From contig JAGOAA010000004.1 in NCBI GenBank assembly GCA_017984215.1, positions 1 through 64,000 on the forward strand: a DNA stretch of 64,000 nt. The letters run 5' to 3'. The notes beneath the pieces are model-generated. The model did no database searches, had not been told where the DNA came from, and saw nothing but the letters and a program-made list of their open reading frames with translations. Every line of letters begins with the position of its first letter. Within the stretch, counting starts at the first letter, position 1. A program made the translations under genes and the position numbers. Of the stretch, positions 35,929 through 44,744 are shown piece after piece. This stretch comes from Cytophagaceae bacterium (lineage in GTDB: Bacteria; Bacteroidota; Bacteroidia; Cytophagales; Spirosomataceae).

Positions 35929-36789
35929 TTAATGTTTATTCAGGATCCGACCAATGTCATTGGCTTTCCCTAATTCCTCTTTCAGTTTATCGTAACTTCC
36001 TGACAACATCAGGCCCTTGTATTTCAACAAGGTGTTGATGTATTCATCCAAAACATCCATCAAATTATCTTGGTTTTGATGGAAGATCTGCGACCACGTT
36101 TCCGGGGACGATTTGGCCAAACGTACCGTTGATTCAAAACCCGTGGAAGCTAATTCGAAGATGCGTTCCTCATTTTTTTCTTTCTCCAAAACGGTATTTG
36201 CCAAAGCAAAAGAACAGATGTGGGAAATGTGGGAAATGTAGGCGGTGTGTACGTCATGGTCAATTGATTCCATGTAAATTAAATTCATTCCCAAACCATT
36301 GCGGTATAAACTTTCAATCGTTGCAACGGCCTCAGGTGAACTCAATTCCTTATCACAGATAACGCCTCGCTTTCCTTGAAACAAACCTTCTACTGCGGCT
36401 TCCGGTCCGGAAAATTCGGTACCTGCCATCGGGTGCGTTGATACAAATTGCGCGCGTTTGGGGTGATTTTTGAGGGCCTCGTATACCGGCGTTTTGGTAG
36501 AACCCACTTCGATGACGATTTGACCAGGTTTTAAATGGTCTAATACATTCGGGATGATTTGTACCAAAATGTCTACCGGCGTTGCACAAACAAACACTTC
36601 GACCCGTTCAATGGCTTCTTCAAGCGTTAATATTTCATCCACCAAGCGTAAGGATAGTGCTTTCTTGGCGTGCTCGGGATTTGCGTCAATTCCAATTAAT
36701 TCAGTTGCCCAACCCGATGTACGTAAGGCTTTTGCAATGGACCCACCAATTAACCCAATACCAATAATTCCTACTTTCTTAGATTCCAT
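35929..36789 (-). CDS. tyrA: Prephenate dehydrogenase
   Basis: Oxidative decarboxylation of prephenate to 4-hydroxyphenylpyruvate in tyrosine synthesis. Rossmann motif GIIGIGLIGGSIAKAL at the N terminus, STKTPVYEAL, and the substrate-site motif THPMAGTEFSGP are present; no ACT domain is fused. The ATG at 36789 is chosen because the Rossmann strand begins right after it; the open frame upstream is aminotransferase sequence in another frame. It overlaps the aminotransferase gene by 11 nt and shares its attenuator-like leader. Confidence 0.93.
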   Translation of the reverse strand: MESKKVGIIGIGLIGGSIAKALRTSGWATELIGIDANPEHAKKALSLRLVDEILTLEEAIERVEVFVCATPVDILVQIIPNVLDHLKPGQIVIEVGSTKTPVYEALKNHPKRAQFVSTHPMAGTEFSGPEAAVEGLFQGKRGVICDKELSSPEAVATIESLYRNGLGMNLIYMESIDHDVHTAYISHISHICSFALANTVLEKEKNEERIFELASTGFESTVRLAKSSPETWSQIFHQNQDNLMDVLDEYINTLLKYKGLMLSGSYDKLKEELGKANDIGRILNKH

Positions 36790-37954
36790 TGTTGTGATTT
36801 TTGATGCGATCGATCGCTGTTTGAAATACCTCTTCTTTTGCGCACAATGAAATTCGCACATACCCATTTCCCTGTGATCCAAAAATCCCACCTGGAGTAA
36901 TGAATACCGCATTCTCGTCTAAGATTTTGTCGGAGAGTGCATAGCCCGACTCGAAATTTGCCGGTATTCGTGCCCAAACAAACATCCCTGTTTGCGCGGG
37001 GTCATATACACAATCCAATAAATCCATCAATTCAAATACCTTTTTCTGGCGGGATTTGTAGATTTCATTCTGACGGGCAAACCAAGTTGAATCGGCCGAT
37101 AATGCTTTCGCCGCTGCTTCTTGTAAGGGTAAAAACATACCCGAATCCATGTTGGACTTGAATTTCAAAACCGGTCCTAACAATTCCGCCCGACCGAATG
37201 CCGCACCGATGCGCCAACCGGCCATGTTATGGGATTTGGAAAGGGAGTTTAATTCGATTGCGACATCTTTCATGCCAGGTACGGCCAACAAGCTTATTGG
37301 ATTTTCATTGAGGATAAAACTGTACGGATTATCATTCACCAATAGAATCGAGTGGCGAATTGCAAAGTCGCGCAGTTTGGTAAAAAATGCTAGGTCTGCT
37401 TTGGCACCTGTAGGCATATGCGGGTAATTCACCCACATGATTTTTACCTTCGATAAATCTTGTTTGTCCAATGCATCTAAATCGGGTAACCAGCCATTCG
37501 CTTCGGTTAACTCATACGCTTGAACCGTTGCACCCGCAAGCGAACAAGCCGCTTGATAGGTGGGGTAACCTGGATTGGGAATTAGTGTCACATCGCCCGC
37601 TTCCAAATAAGCCATGGCAATGTGCATGATGCCTTCTTTGGAACCAATCAAGGGTAAAATTTCATTTGTTGGGTCTACTGTCACCGCATAGTGCTTGGCA
37701 TAAAAAGCAGCAAAAGCCTCACGTAAGGCAGGTATTCCTTGATAACCTTGGTAAGCGTGGTTCGCAGGGTTAGCCGCAGATGAAGTCAAGGCCTCGATCG
37801 TTTCCTGAGAAGGAGCGAGGTCTGGACTACCTATACCTAGGTTGATGACAGGAATGCCGGCCGCGCGCAAGGCAGCGATTTGCTTGAGTTTCGTGGAGAA
37901 ATAATATTCTTCAACGGACTTTAAACGCGAAGCGGGTGAAATAGAAAAGCTCAT
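36779..37954 (-). CDS. PLP-dependent class I/II aminotransferase, probably aromatic
   Basis: 391 aa from the ATG at 37954 (MSFSISPASRLKSVEEYYF). Fold type I features: VINLGIGSPDLAPS, the PLP-lysine motif NSLSKSHNMAGWRIG, and the C-terminal arginine region GNGYVRISLCAKEE. By sequence it is in the aspartate/LL-DAP/aromatic aminotransferase group. Being first in an operon with tyrA and behind a tyrosine-rich leader peptide strongly suggests transamination of 4-hydroxyphenylpyruvate (and phenylpyruvate). An upstream in-frame ATG at 38002 lies before the terminator hairpin and is rejected. Confidence 0.88.
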   Translation of the reverse strand: MSFSISPASRLKSVEEYYFSTKLKQIAALRAAGIPVINLGIGSPDLAPSQETIEALTSSAANPANHAYQGYQGIPALREAFAAFYAKHYAVTVDPTNEILPLIGSKEGIMHIAMAYLEAGDVTLIPNPGYPTYQAACSLAGATVQAYELTEANGWLPDLDALDKQDLSKVKIMWVNYPHMPTGAKADLAFFTKLRDFAIRHSILLVNDNPYSFILNENPISLLAVPGMKDVAIELNSLSKSHNMAGWRIGAAFGRAELLGPVLKFKSNMDSGMFLPLQEAAAKALSADSTWFARQNEIYKSRQKKVFELMDLLDCVYDPAQTGMFVWARIPANFESGYALSDKILDENAVFITPGGIFGSQGNGYVRISLCAKEEVFQTAIDRIKNHNNGI

Positions 37955-37983
37955 AAAATAAAAATGCCGACTCACAGGCCGGC
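37955..37983 (-). terminator. Attenuator-like terminator before the aminotransferase-tyrA operon
   Basis: Minus strand: GCCGGC (37983-37978), loop CTGTGA, GTCGGC (37971-37966, one G-T pair), then ATTTTTATTTT running straight into the ATG at 37954. An intrinsic terminator between the leader peptide and the first structural gene is the hallmark of transcription attenuation. Confidence 0.75.
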
Positions 37984-38018
37984 GAAAATAAGTTAACATC
38001 AAAAACCTATCAAACCGG

Positions 38019-38084
38019 TTACGCGCAGACGTAATATCCTGCGTAATAATAACCTGCGTAATAAGTAGTCGATTTGAAATCCAT
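38019..38084 (-). CDS. Tyrosine-rich leader peptide (21 aa)
   Basis: ATG at 38084, TAA at 38019-38021. The peptide begins MDFKSTT and continues YYAGYYYAGYYVCA: seven tyrosines among 14 residues. It sits between a consensus promoter and a terminator hairpin, upstream of an aminotransferase and tyrA, as expected of a leader peptide whose translation senses charged tRNA-Tyr. Its stop codon abuts CCGG, which can pair with the 5' arm of the terminator (weak antiterminator candidate). The Tyr codons come partly from a repeated TTACGCAGG unit, so low-complexity origin is the alternative explanation. Confidence 0.75.
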   Translation of the reverse strand: MDFKSTTYYAGYYYAGYYVCA

Positions 38085-38088
38085 GTCT

Positions 38089-38119
38089 CAAAGGTATGAA
38101 AAAAATGATTTTATGCAAA
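38089..38119 (-). promoter_or_regulatory. Consensus promoter of the tyrosine operon leader
   Basis: Minus strand TTTG (38119-38116), a 19-nt spacer and TACCTTTG (38096-38089), an exact match to the Bacteroidota consensus. Only AGAC separates the box from the leader-peptide ATG. The -33 element overlaps the last codons of recX. Confidence 0.75.
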
Positions 38120-38572
38120 TCCTCTAGGGAAAAGTCCCTTTAATACTTGGGAAACAAGTCCAGGTTCGAATCCTTTGGATAATCCGGTACGGTAACACTT
38201 TTGGTACTTTTCTGCTGAAGTTCCCGATTTCAAGGATTCTGCTTTTTTGGTTAACAGGTTTTTCAAGGCCTCGGAATAGTCTTCCTCCGCGATTTCTTTC
38301 CAATGTGCCTGTATCTCCGAAGCAGATATTCCTTTTTTACGTAATTCGAATTGGATTTTACCACGCCCCCATTTCTTTTGGTTGAATTTGGAACGAATGA
38401 ATAGTCCCACGAACCGACTTTCATTCAGGTAATTGTTCTCCTGCAGCCATTGGATATAAATCGCTTGTTCGGCCAAAGGATCTAATTCGTGAATTTTCTG
38501 TTTGATTTCTGAGATGCAGCGTTCCTGATAGGCGCAATAGCGGGCCAATTTATTCAGTAATGCGCTGTCCAT
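38111..38572 (-). CDS. recX: Regulatory protein RecX
   Basis: 153-aa helical protein that modulates RecA filaments. Family stretches: LARYCAYQERCISEIKQKI, WLQENNYLNESRFVGLFIRSKFNQKKWGRGKIQFELRKKGIS (read in parts), with the RFV.. and WG..KI.. patterns conserved. It starts 3 nt after the hemA stop, so it is likely co-transcribed with hemA, and is not next to recA here. Confidence 0.88.
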   Translation of the reverse strand: MDSALLNKLARYCAYQERCISEIKQKIHELDPLAEQAIYIQWLQENNYLNESRFVGLFIRSKFNQKKWGRGKIQFELRKKGISASEIQAHWKEIAEEDYSEALKNLLTKKAESLKSGTSAEKYQKCYRTGLSKGFEPGLVSQVLKGLFPRGFA

Positions 38573-38575
38573 GGA

Positions 38576-39847
38576 TTAGGATTCGTGCTCTTCGAATTGC
38601 TCGAGATTGAATAAATCAGTTAACACATCTACCATCGCATCTGAATCCCCGCGTTTGCAGGCGGCTTTTAAATGTATGATGGGTTGTTTGATGATTTTTT
38701 GTACCAAAGAAGCCGTGATTTTTTCCAACTTCTCTACTTCCTCCGCACTAAGTCCTTTGAGGTGGCGATTGATTTCCTCCTTACGGATTTGTTCCAAGGC
38801 ACCTTTAAGTTTATGGATCGTAGGGGAAACTTCCATTTCCTTCGACCAATCGTTAAAGCTATCAATGCTTTCGGTAATGATATTTCTTACATCCGGAATA
38901 GATGCCATGCGTAAGGCCAAGGCCTCGTCCGCACGTTCTTTCAAGGAATCAATGTTGTACAACAACACGCCTGAAACTTTTTCAACGCCTTCTTCAATGC
39001 TCCGAGGAACCGAAAGGTCAATGAAATATTTAAATGAAAGCAATTGCATGGCTTTCAATTTTTCCTGTGTGATGATAGGAGAATCCGTACGAACCGAAGA
39101 GATAATGATATCAGCCGCTTCAACCTCTTGGCACATATCTTCGAATGGCGCTACTCGGAAATTTTTCCCCTGCGCAATGCGTTCTGCTTTTTCTAAGGTA
39201 CGATTCATCACCGTTACCTCAGCAAAATCTTTGTCTTCGAAGTTTTTGCAAACGTCGATTCCAATTTCACCTAAGCCCAAAATTAGGACTTTCGGTGCTG
39301 CTAATGCTTGGGATAATTCCTCAGCTAAAGCAACCGTCGCATAAGATACAGATGCCGCTCCATCTCGGAACGAAGTTTCCTGCGCTACACGTTTGTTGGA
39401 ATAGAAAATCGTATGCATTAAACGATGCAAATAGGGGCCTGCCATGTTATGGTCAGCCGCTAATTGATACGCTTTTTTAATCTGATTTGGGATTTGTAAA
39501 TCACCTACCACCTTCGATTGTAAACCCGTAGCCACCTCAAACAAATGTTGGAGTGATTCATTGGTTTCATTCATTTGGATGAAATAATTCACATAATCTG
39601 TCGTATTTGTTAATCCTTTTTCGATCAACAAGGCTTTGATTAATTGTTCTGAAATATCTTCCTGGGTGGTGAAATAGAGTTCCGTCCGATTACAAGTGGA
39701 GACGATCAGCAATTCTTGTAAGCCAAATAGGTCTTTACACTTGAGTGTAAAAGCCTTGCTTTCGTCCTCATTGAGGGCCACCATCTCACGAATGGTGAGT
39801 GGCGCACTGCGGTGAGAAATACTGACTGACTTAAACGGTGTGATCAT
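38576..39847 (-). CDS. hemA: Glutamyl-tRNA reductase
   Basis: First committed step of C5-pathway tetrapyrrole synthesis: glutamyl-tRNA to glutamate-1-semialdehyde. Nucleophile Cys52 in IVSTCNRTELYF, N-terminal SISHRSAPLTIRE, a Rossmann segment VLILGLGEIGIDVCKN, and the C-terminal dimerisation helices. 423 aa is the usual length. An exact TACTTTTG box at 39874-39881 lies 26 nt upstream of the ATG. Confidence 0.95.
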   Translation of the reverse strand: MITPFKSVSISHRSAPLTIREMVALNEDESKAFTLKCKDLFGLQELLIVSTCNRTELYFTTQEDISEQLIKALLIEKGLTNTTDYVNYFIQMNETNESLQHLFEVATGLQSKVVGDLQIPNQIKKAYQLAADHNMAGPYLHRLMHTIFYSNKRVAQETSFRDGAASVSYATVALAEELSQALAAPKVLILGLGEIGIDVCKNFEDKDFAEVTVMNRTLEKAERIAQGKNFRVAPFEDMCQEVEAADIIISSVRTDSPIITQEKLKAMQLLSFKYFIDLSVPRSIEEGVEKVSGVLLYNIDSLKERADEALALRMASIPDVRNIITESIDSFNDWSKEMEVSPTIHKLKGALEQIRKEEINRHLKGLSAEEVEKLEKITASLVQKIIKQPIIHLKAACKRGDSDAMVDVLTDLFNLEQFEEHES

Positions 39848-39873
39848 TAATGGTAGTGGACTAAACTAGTTTA

Positions 39874-39881
39874 CAAAAGTA
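39874..39881 (-). promoter_or_regulatory. -7 box TACTTTTG upstream of hemA
   Basis: Exact TAnnTTTG match on the minus strand; a TTG lies 22 nt further upstream, slightly longer than the usual spacing. Confidence 0.5.
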
Positions 39882-39953
39882 CAACGCAAAAATTAAAATT
39901 TGACAAGTCTTTGTAATAAAATCGTAATTTAGATAAAGTTTAATTAGAACGAC

Positions 39954-40778
39954 ATGGACTTCAAAAACAAAACGGTTTTCATCACTGGTGCTTCGCGCGG
40001 AATTGGTTTAGCAATTGCCAAAAAACTTGCTTCCGAGGGCGCAAACGTTGTTATCGCAGCAAAGACTGCGGAGCCTCATCCCAAATTACAAGGTACTATT
40101 TTCTCCGCGGCAGCCGAAATCGAAGCATTAGGTGGGCGAGTGCTACCCTGTGTTGTCGACATTCGTGACGAAAATCAGGTTTTAGAGGCTGTCGATAAAG
40201 CAGTACAGACCTTCGGTGGGATTGATGTATTGATTAATAATGCATCTGCTATCCAGTTGACGGGTACCCTCGAAACCGAAATGAAACGCTTCGATTTAAT
40301 GCATGGTGTAAATGCCCGGGGTACCTATTTGGTTTCTCGCGCATGTCTTCCGCATTTATTGAAGTCGGAAAATCCACATGTCTTGACATTATCTCCACCA
40401 TTGAATTTTGAGGCGCGCTGGTTTAAGCACCATGTGGCGTATTCGATGGCTAAATTTGGTATGTCTTTAGTTACCTTAGGTATGTCCGCTGAGTTTGAAG
40501 GGAAAGTCGCTTTCAATTCTTTGTGGCCCCGGACCATTATTGCGACAGCGGCAATTGAATTCGCGATAGGTAGTGCAGAGATGTTTAAATTAGCTCGAAA
40601 ACCCGATATTATGGCGGATGCCTGTTTTGAGATTTTAAAACGTGATGCTAAGGTTTGTACGGGCAATTATTTTATCGACGATGCTGTGTTAGCTGAGGTG
40701 GGTATTCAAGATTTCACCAACTATCAAGTTGACCCATCGGTTGACGCGAAGTCCTTAATTCCAGATTTCTTTATTTAA
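39954..40778 (+). CDS. SDR family oxidoreductase (HSDL2-like)
   Basis: 274-aa short-chain dehydrogenase. TGASRGIGLAIAKKL cofactor motif, INNAS after strand 4, and the catalytic YSMAKFGMS (Tyr-x-x-x-Lys). The sequence HVLTLSPPLNFEARWF with WPRTIIATAA is characteristic of the HSDL2 group of fatty-acid-related SDRs. No SCP2 tail is present. The stop overlaps the next gene's ATG by one base. Confidence 0.88.
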   Translation: MDFKNKTVFITGASRGIGLAIAKKLASEGANVVIAAKTAEPHPKLQGTIFSAAAEIEALGGRVLPCVVDIRDENQVLEAVDKAVQTFGGIDVLINNASAIQLTGTLETEMKRFDLMHGVNARGTYLVSRACLPHLLKSENPHVLTLSPPLNFEARWFKHHVAYSMAKFGMSLVTLGMSAEFEGKVAFNSLWPRTIIATAAIEFAIGSAEMFKLARKPDIMADACFEILKRDAKVCTGNYFIDDAVLAEVGIQDFTNYQVDPSVDAKSLIPDFFI

Positions 40779-41725
40779 TGCAAGCATATCGCGCGCCCTT
40801 TTGGTTGCCGGACGGTCATAGTCAAAGTATTTATCCGGCTTTGTTTCGCAAGATACCATTAACGCATACCCATGCCGAGCGTTGGGAATTGCCGGATGGC
40901 GATTTTCTGGATGTGGATTTACACATGCGTGCTGAAAATCTTCAAGATAGACCTTTGTTGATTGTTTCGCATGGTTTGGAGGGGAGCAGTCGGCGGCATT
41001 ATGTCACCGGACTTATTCGTGCGATGCCGGAGTTCAATGCGTTGGCTTGGAATTACCGGAGTTGCTCGGGGGAACCCAATCGGAATTTACGTTTTTACCA
41101 CAGCGGAGCTACGGATGATTTGGACTTTGTGATCCAACAAGCCATTGCTCGAGGTGTGAAAGATATCTACTTGGCCGGCTTTAGTTTAGGCGGAAATTTA
41201 AGCTTAAAATGGTTAGGAGAAAATGGCAAAAAAGCATCGCAATTCGTTCGAAAAGCTGTAGCATTTTCTGTACCTTTGCATCTTTCCAGCAGTAGTCAGC
41301 AATTGACTCGCCGGGAAAACAGACTCTACACACATCGCTTCTTACAAACGCTATTAGAAAAAGTTACCGAAAAGTCGGCCCGATATCCTATGGATATTAC
41401 GCCGACTATGTTAACCTCTATTCGCAGTTTGTATGAATTTGACAATGTGATAACGGGTCCCTTGCATGGATTTAAGGATGCGGAGGATTATTACGAGCGT
41501 AATAGTTCCTTGTATTTTTTAGCAGACATTCAGGTGCCAACCTTAATTGTGAACGCTAAGAATGATCCATTTTTATCGCAGGAATGCCTGCCTGAGCGAA
41601 TTGATTCGGACTTTGTTCAAATCGAATTACCAGATTCAGGAGGGCATTGCGGGTTTTATCCGAGGAATTATCGGGGACAAACTTGGGCTGAGCAAAGAGC
41701 CGCTGCATGGTTTAACGGAAATTGA
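40778..41725 (+). CDS. YheT-type alpha/beta hydrolase
   Basis: 315-aa alpha/beta hydrolase of the YheT/ABHD1-3 group: SHGLEGSSRRHYVTGL forms the oxyanion region, LAWNYRSCSGEPNR is typical of the group, and the nucleophile elbow is AGFSLGGNLSLKWLG; Asp in VNAKNDPFLS and His in SGGHCGFYP complete the triad. It is likely an esterase/lipase acting in the cytoplasm. Translationally coupled to the preceding SDR. Confidence 0.87.
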   Translation: MQAYRAPFWLPDGHSQSIYPALFRKIPLTHTHAERWELPDGDFLDVDLHMRAENLQDRPLLIVSHGLEGSSRRHYVTGLIRAMPEFNALAWNYRSCSGEPNRNLRFYHSGATDDLDFVIQQAIARGVKDIYLAGFSLGGNLSLKWLGENGKKASQFVRKAVAFSVPLHLSSSSQQLTRRENRLYTHRFLQTLLEKVTEKSARYPMDITPTMLTSIRSLYEFDNVITGPLHGFKDAEDYYERNSSLYFLADIQVPTLIVNAKNDPFLSQECLPERIDSDFVQIELPDSGGHCGFYPRNYRGQTWAEQRAAAWFNGN

Positions 41726-41737
41726 AAATTGAATAAC

Positions 41738-43648
41738 ATGTCGACCAAAGAGCTAGAACAATTAACCATCGTCATTGATTTTGACAGCACATTTACGAAA
41801 GTTGAGGGATTAGATGAGCTCGCGCGCATCGCCTTAGAAGGCAATCCAAAGCAAGCTGAGATTGTTGGTAAAATTCGTGAAATCACGGACAAAGGTATGA
41901 CGGGTGAATATTCGTTTGCTGATTCGCTTCGGGAGCGTGTGGCCTTGTTGCCTGCGAATCAATTGCATGTTGACCAATTGATAGCCTTTTTGAAAGGAAA
42001 AATATCGGAATCATTCAAGCGGAACAAAGCATTTATTCGTGAGCATGCAGACCGTATCTTGATTGTTTCGAGTGGATTTAAAGACTTTATTGTTCCCGTG
42101 GTTGCGGATATGGGCATCGCTGCTGAAAATGTGCATGCGAATACCTTTACCTATGACGGCGAAGGAAATATTACCGGTTACGATCACACGAATTTATTGT
42201 CTCAGGACAAAGGAAAGGTTCGCTTATTGCAGTCCTTGGCTTTGGAAGGGGAGGTATTTGTGATCGGTGACGGATATACGGATTATGAATTACGGGAAGC
42301 TGGATTAGCCAATAAATTCTTTGCCTTTACGGAGAATGTATCGCGCAAAGCAGTGACAGATAAGGCTGATTTCGTCGTTCCATCGTTAGATGAGTTTTTA
42401 TACATCAATGGATTGAGTCGTGCGCAGTCTTATCCGAAATCACGGATTAAGGTTTTATTATTAGAGAACGTTCACCCAGCAGCCGTTGCTTTATTTTCCA
42501 AAGAAGGTTTCCAAGTGGAATTGTTGAAGGGTGCCTTGGATGAGGACGAATTGATTGAAAAAATCAAGGATGTATCGATCATCGGTTTACGCTCGAAAAC
42601 AAATTTGACAAAGAAAGTATTGGAACACCCGAATGCTGCTCGTTTAATGTGTGTGGGTGCTTTCTGTATCGGTACCAATCAAATCGATTTAGCGGAATGT
42701 GAGAATCGCGGGATCGCTGTTTTCAATGCACCTTATTCCAATACGCGAAGTGTTGTGGAATTGTCAATCGGTTTGATGGTCATGTTAACCCGTAATATTT
42801 TCGAAAAGTCGACCAAAATGCACGCAGGTGTTTGGGATAAATCGGCTACGAATTCATTCGAAATTCGGGGAAAGAAAATCGGTTTAGTTGGTTATGGAAA
42901 TATCGGTACACAAATCTCTGTGATTGCGGAGGCCTTGGGTATGGAAGTATATTTCTTTGACATCGTCGATAAACTAGCTTTAGGTAATGCGAAGAAGTGC
43001 AATAGTTTGAAAGAGTTATTGTCAACTGTAGATTTCGTGAGTTTGCACGTAGATGGTCGGAAATCGAATACCAACATTATCGGGAAGCAAGAGTTTGCTT
43101 GGATGAAAGACAATGTGATTTTCTTGAATCTGTCCCGTGGGCACGTGGTTGAAATCCCAGCTTTGGTTGATGCGATTAAATCCGGTAAAGTTTGGGGAAC
43201 AGCAGTCGATGTATTCCCTTATGAGCCGAAAACGAATGATGAAGAATTTATCAATGAATTGCGTGGCTTGCCGAATGTGATTTTGACGCCGCATATTGGG
43301 GGTAGTACGGAGGAGGCGCAGGCCAACATCGGTGAGTTTGTTCCTTCGAAATTGTTACAATTTATGAATAATGGAAGTACGTATGGTTCGGTGAATTTCC
43401 CAGAATTGCAATTGCCACCTTTGGAAAATGCACACCGTTTATTGCACATCCATCACAATGTTCCGGGTATTTTGGCACAGATTAACAATGTGTTTGCGAA
43501 ATACCATGTTAACATCATTGGACAATATTTGAAAACGACGGAGAAGACTGGTTATGTGATTACGGATGTGGCGAAGGAATACGCGGAGGATATCGTGAAT
43601 GAATTGAAGTTGATCGACAATACGATCAAATTTAGAATGTTATATTAA
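41738..43648 (+). CDS. serA: Fused phosphoserine phosphatase (SerB) - phosphoglycerate dehydrogenase (SerA)
   Basis: Two-domain enzyme of 636 aa. Residues ~8-225 are an HAD phosphatase of the SerB type: DFDST with Asp14 and Asp16, VSSGF, and GDGYTDYE. Residues ~235-555 are D-3-phosphoglycerate dehydrogenase: GAFCIGTNQIDL, Rossmann GLVGYGNIG near 383, LSRGHVVE and LTPHIGGSTEEAQ with the catalytic Arg and His. A C-terminal ACT-like domain (~560-636, VPGILAQINNVFAKYHVNI) may mediate serine feedback. With serC directly behind, the first, second and third steps of serine synthesis are encoded together. TTG at 41729 is an alternative start. Confidence 0.92.
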   Translation: MSTKELEQLTIVIDFDSTFTKVEGLDELARIALEGNPKQAEIVGKIREITDKGMTGEYSFADSLRERVALLPANQLHVDQLIAFLKGKISESFKRNKAFIREHADRILIVSSGFKDFIVPVVADMGIAAENVHANTFTYDGEGNITGYDHTNLLSQDKGKVRLLQSLALEGEVFVIGDGYTDYELREAGLANKFFAFTENVSRKAVTDKADFVVPSLDEFLYINGLSRAQSYPKSRIKVLLLENVHPAAVALFSKEGFQVELLKGALDEDELIEKIKDVSIIGLRSKTNLTKKVLEHPNAARLMCVGAFCIGTNQIDLAECENRGIAVFNAPYSNTRSVVELSIGLMVMLTRNIFEKSTKMHAGVWDKSATNSFEIRGKKIGLVGYGNIGTQISVIAEALGMEVYFFDIVDKLALGNAKKCNSLKELLSTVDFVSLHVDGRKSNTNIIGKQEFAWMKDNVIFLNLSRGHVVEIPALVDAIKSGKVWGTAVDVFPYEPKTNDEEFINELRGLPNVILTPHIGGSTEEAQANIGEFVPSKLLQFMNNGSTYGSVNFPELQLPPLENAHRLLHIHHNVPGILAQINNVFAKYHVNIIGQYLKTTEKTGYVITDVAKEYAEDIVNELKLIDNTIKFRMLY

Positions 43649-43649
43649 T

Positions 43650-44726
43650 ATGAGCACTTTTTTTACCCCAGGTCCAGCAGCTTTATTTCCCACGGTGGAG
43701 GCACATTATGCGGAGGCTTTTCGCCAAAACATAGGTTCTATTTCCCATCGTTCGGCGGCATTTCGTAAGATTTACCAGCATGCCGATGAGCAATTGCGTA
43801 TCCTTTTGGGTTTGCCAAAAGAGACTGCAGTCTTGTTTACGGGCTCTGCAACGGAAATCTGGGAGCGTGCGATTATGAATACCGTGGAGCATGAAAGTTT
43901 TCATTTAGTGAATGGCTCATTCTCCAAGAAATTTTACGATTTCTCTAAAGAGTTACACAAGTTTGCGCATGCGATGCACAAGCCTTTCGGTGAGGGATTC
44001 GATGCTTCGGAAGTAGAAGTGCCCGAATACGCGGAATTGATCTGTTGCACAGCGAACGAAACAAGTTCGGGTGTTCAAATGAAGGCGGCTGAGATTCACA
44101 AAATCAAGAAGGCAAATAAGGACAAGTTGATGATGGTTGATATGGTTTCATCGGCGCCATATACCAACTTGGATTTCAACTTAGTTGATTCAGCCATGTT
44201 CTCTGTTCAGAAGGCATTTGGTATGCCTGCTGGTTTAGGCGTTTGGTTGGCCAATGAAAAGATGCTTGAGAAGTCGGAGCGCATGAAACTGCATGAAGGC
44301 ATCGTAGGAACTTATCATTCCTTGCCAAGTCTTTGGGAAAATTACAAGAAGTTCGAAACGCCGGAAACGCCGAACGTGATGGGGATTTATGTGCTGGGCA
44401 AAGTCGCAGAAGATTTCAATAAAATTGGGGTCGATGTCATGCGCAAAGAAACCGATCGTAAGGCGAAGGCATTATACGATTTTGCTGACAAATCTGCGAA
44501 TTTTGAGATTTTTGTGGAGAATCCGAATCATCGTTCTGCGACCGTTGTGGTCTTGAATTGCAAAGGATTGGCAGGAGATGTCATCAAGCAAGTACAGGCG
44601 AAATCAGATATGATTTTAGGCTCGGGTTACGGCAAGATGAAGGAAACACAAATTCGAATTGCGAATTTTCCTGCTGTGAATGAGGAGCAAGTACAAGCAT
44701 TAATTGCTACATTAGGATCTTTATAA
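43650..44726 (+). CDS. serC: Phosphoserine aminotransferase-type class V aminotransferase
   Basis: 358-aa PLP enzyme. FTPGPAALFP and the SHRSAAFRKIYQ motif at the N terminus, TGSATEIWERAI, and the PLP-lysine region SAMFSVQKAFGMPAGLGVW are of the alanine-glyoxylate/SerC class V type. It begins one base after the SerB-SerA fusion, which makes phosphohydroxypyruvate its likely substrate. The sequence is closer to the AGT-like SerC variants than to the E. coli type, so the function rests partly on context. Confidence 0.85.
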   Translation: MSTFFTPGPAALFPTVEAHYAEAFRQNIGSISHRSAAFRKIYQHADEQLRILLGLPKETAVLFTGSATEIWERAIMNTVEHESFHLVNGSFSKKFYDFSKELHKFAHAMHKPFGEGFDASEVEVPEYAELICCTANETSSGVQMKAAEIHKIKKANKDKLMMVDMVSSAPYTNLDFNLVDSAMFSVQKAFGMPAGLGVWLANEKMLEKSERMKLHEGIVGTYHSLPSLWENYKKFETPETPNVMGIYVLGKVAEDFNKIGVDVMRKETDRKAKALYDFADKSANFEIFVENPNHRSATVVVLNCKGLAGDVIKQVQAKSDMILGSGYGKMKETQIRIANFPAVNEEQVQALIATLGSL

Positions 44727-44744
44727 GTACAATTGTCTAAACCT

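Noticed and set aside
36790-36912. N-terminal extension of tyrA to 36912
   Set aside because: The extra 41 residues overlap the aminotransferase in another frame and precede a perfect Rossmann start; the ATG at 36789 fits the family.
37955-38002. N-terminal extension of the aminotransferase to 38002
   Set aside because: It would span the terminator hairpin and T-run; the ATG at 37954 fits family length.
38607-39344. 245-codon open frame antisense to hemA
   Set aside because: Lies wholly inside a clear hemA gene; the translation is Ser-rich with no recognisable domain and no promoter. It is a shadow of the codon composition.
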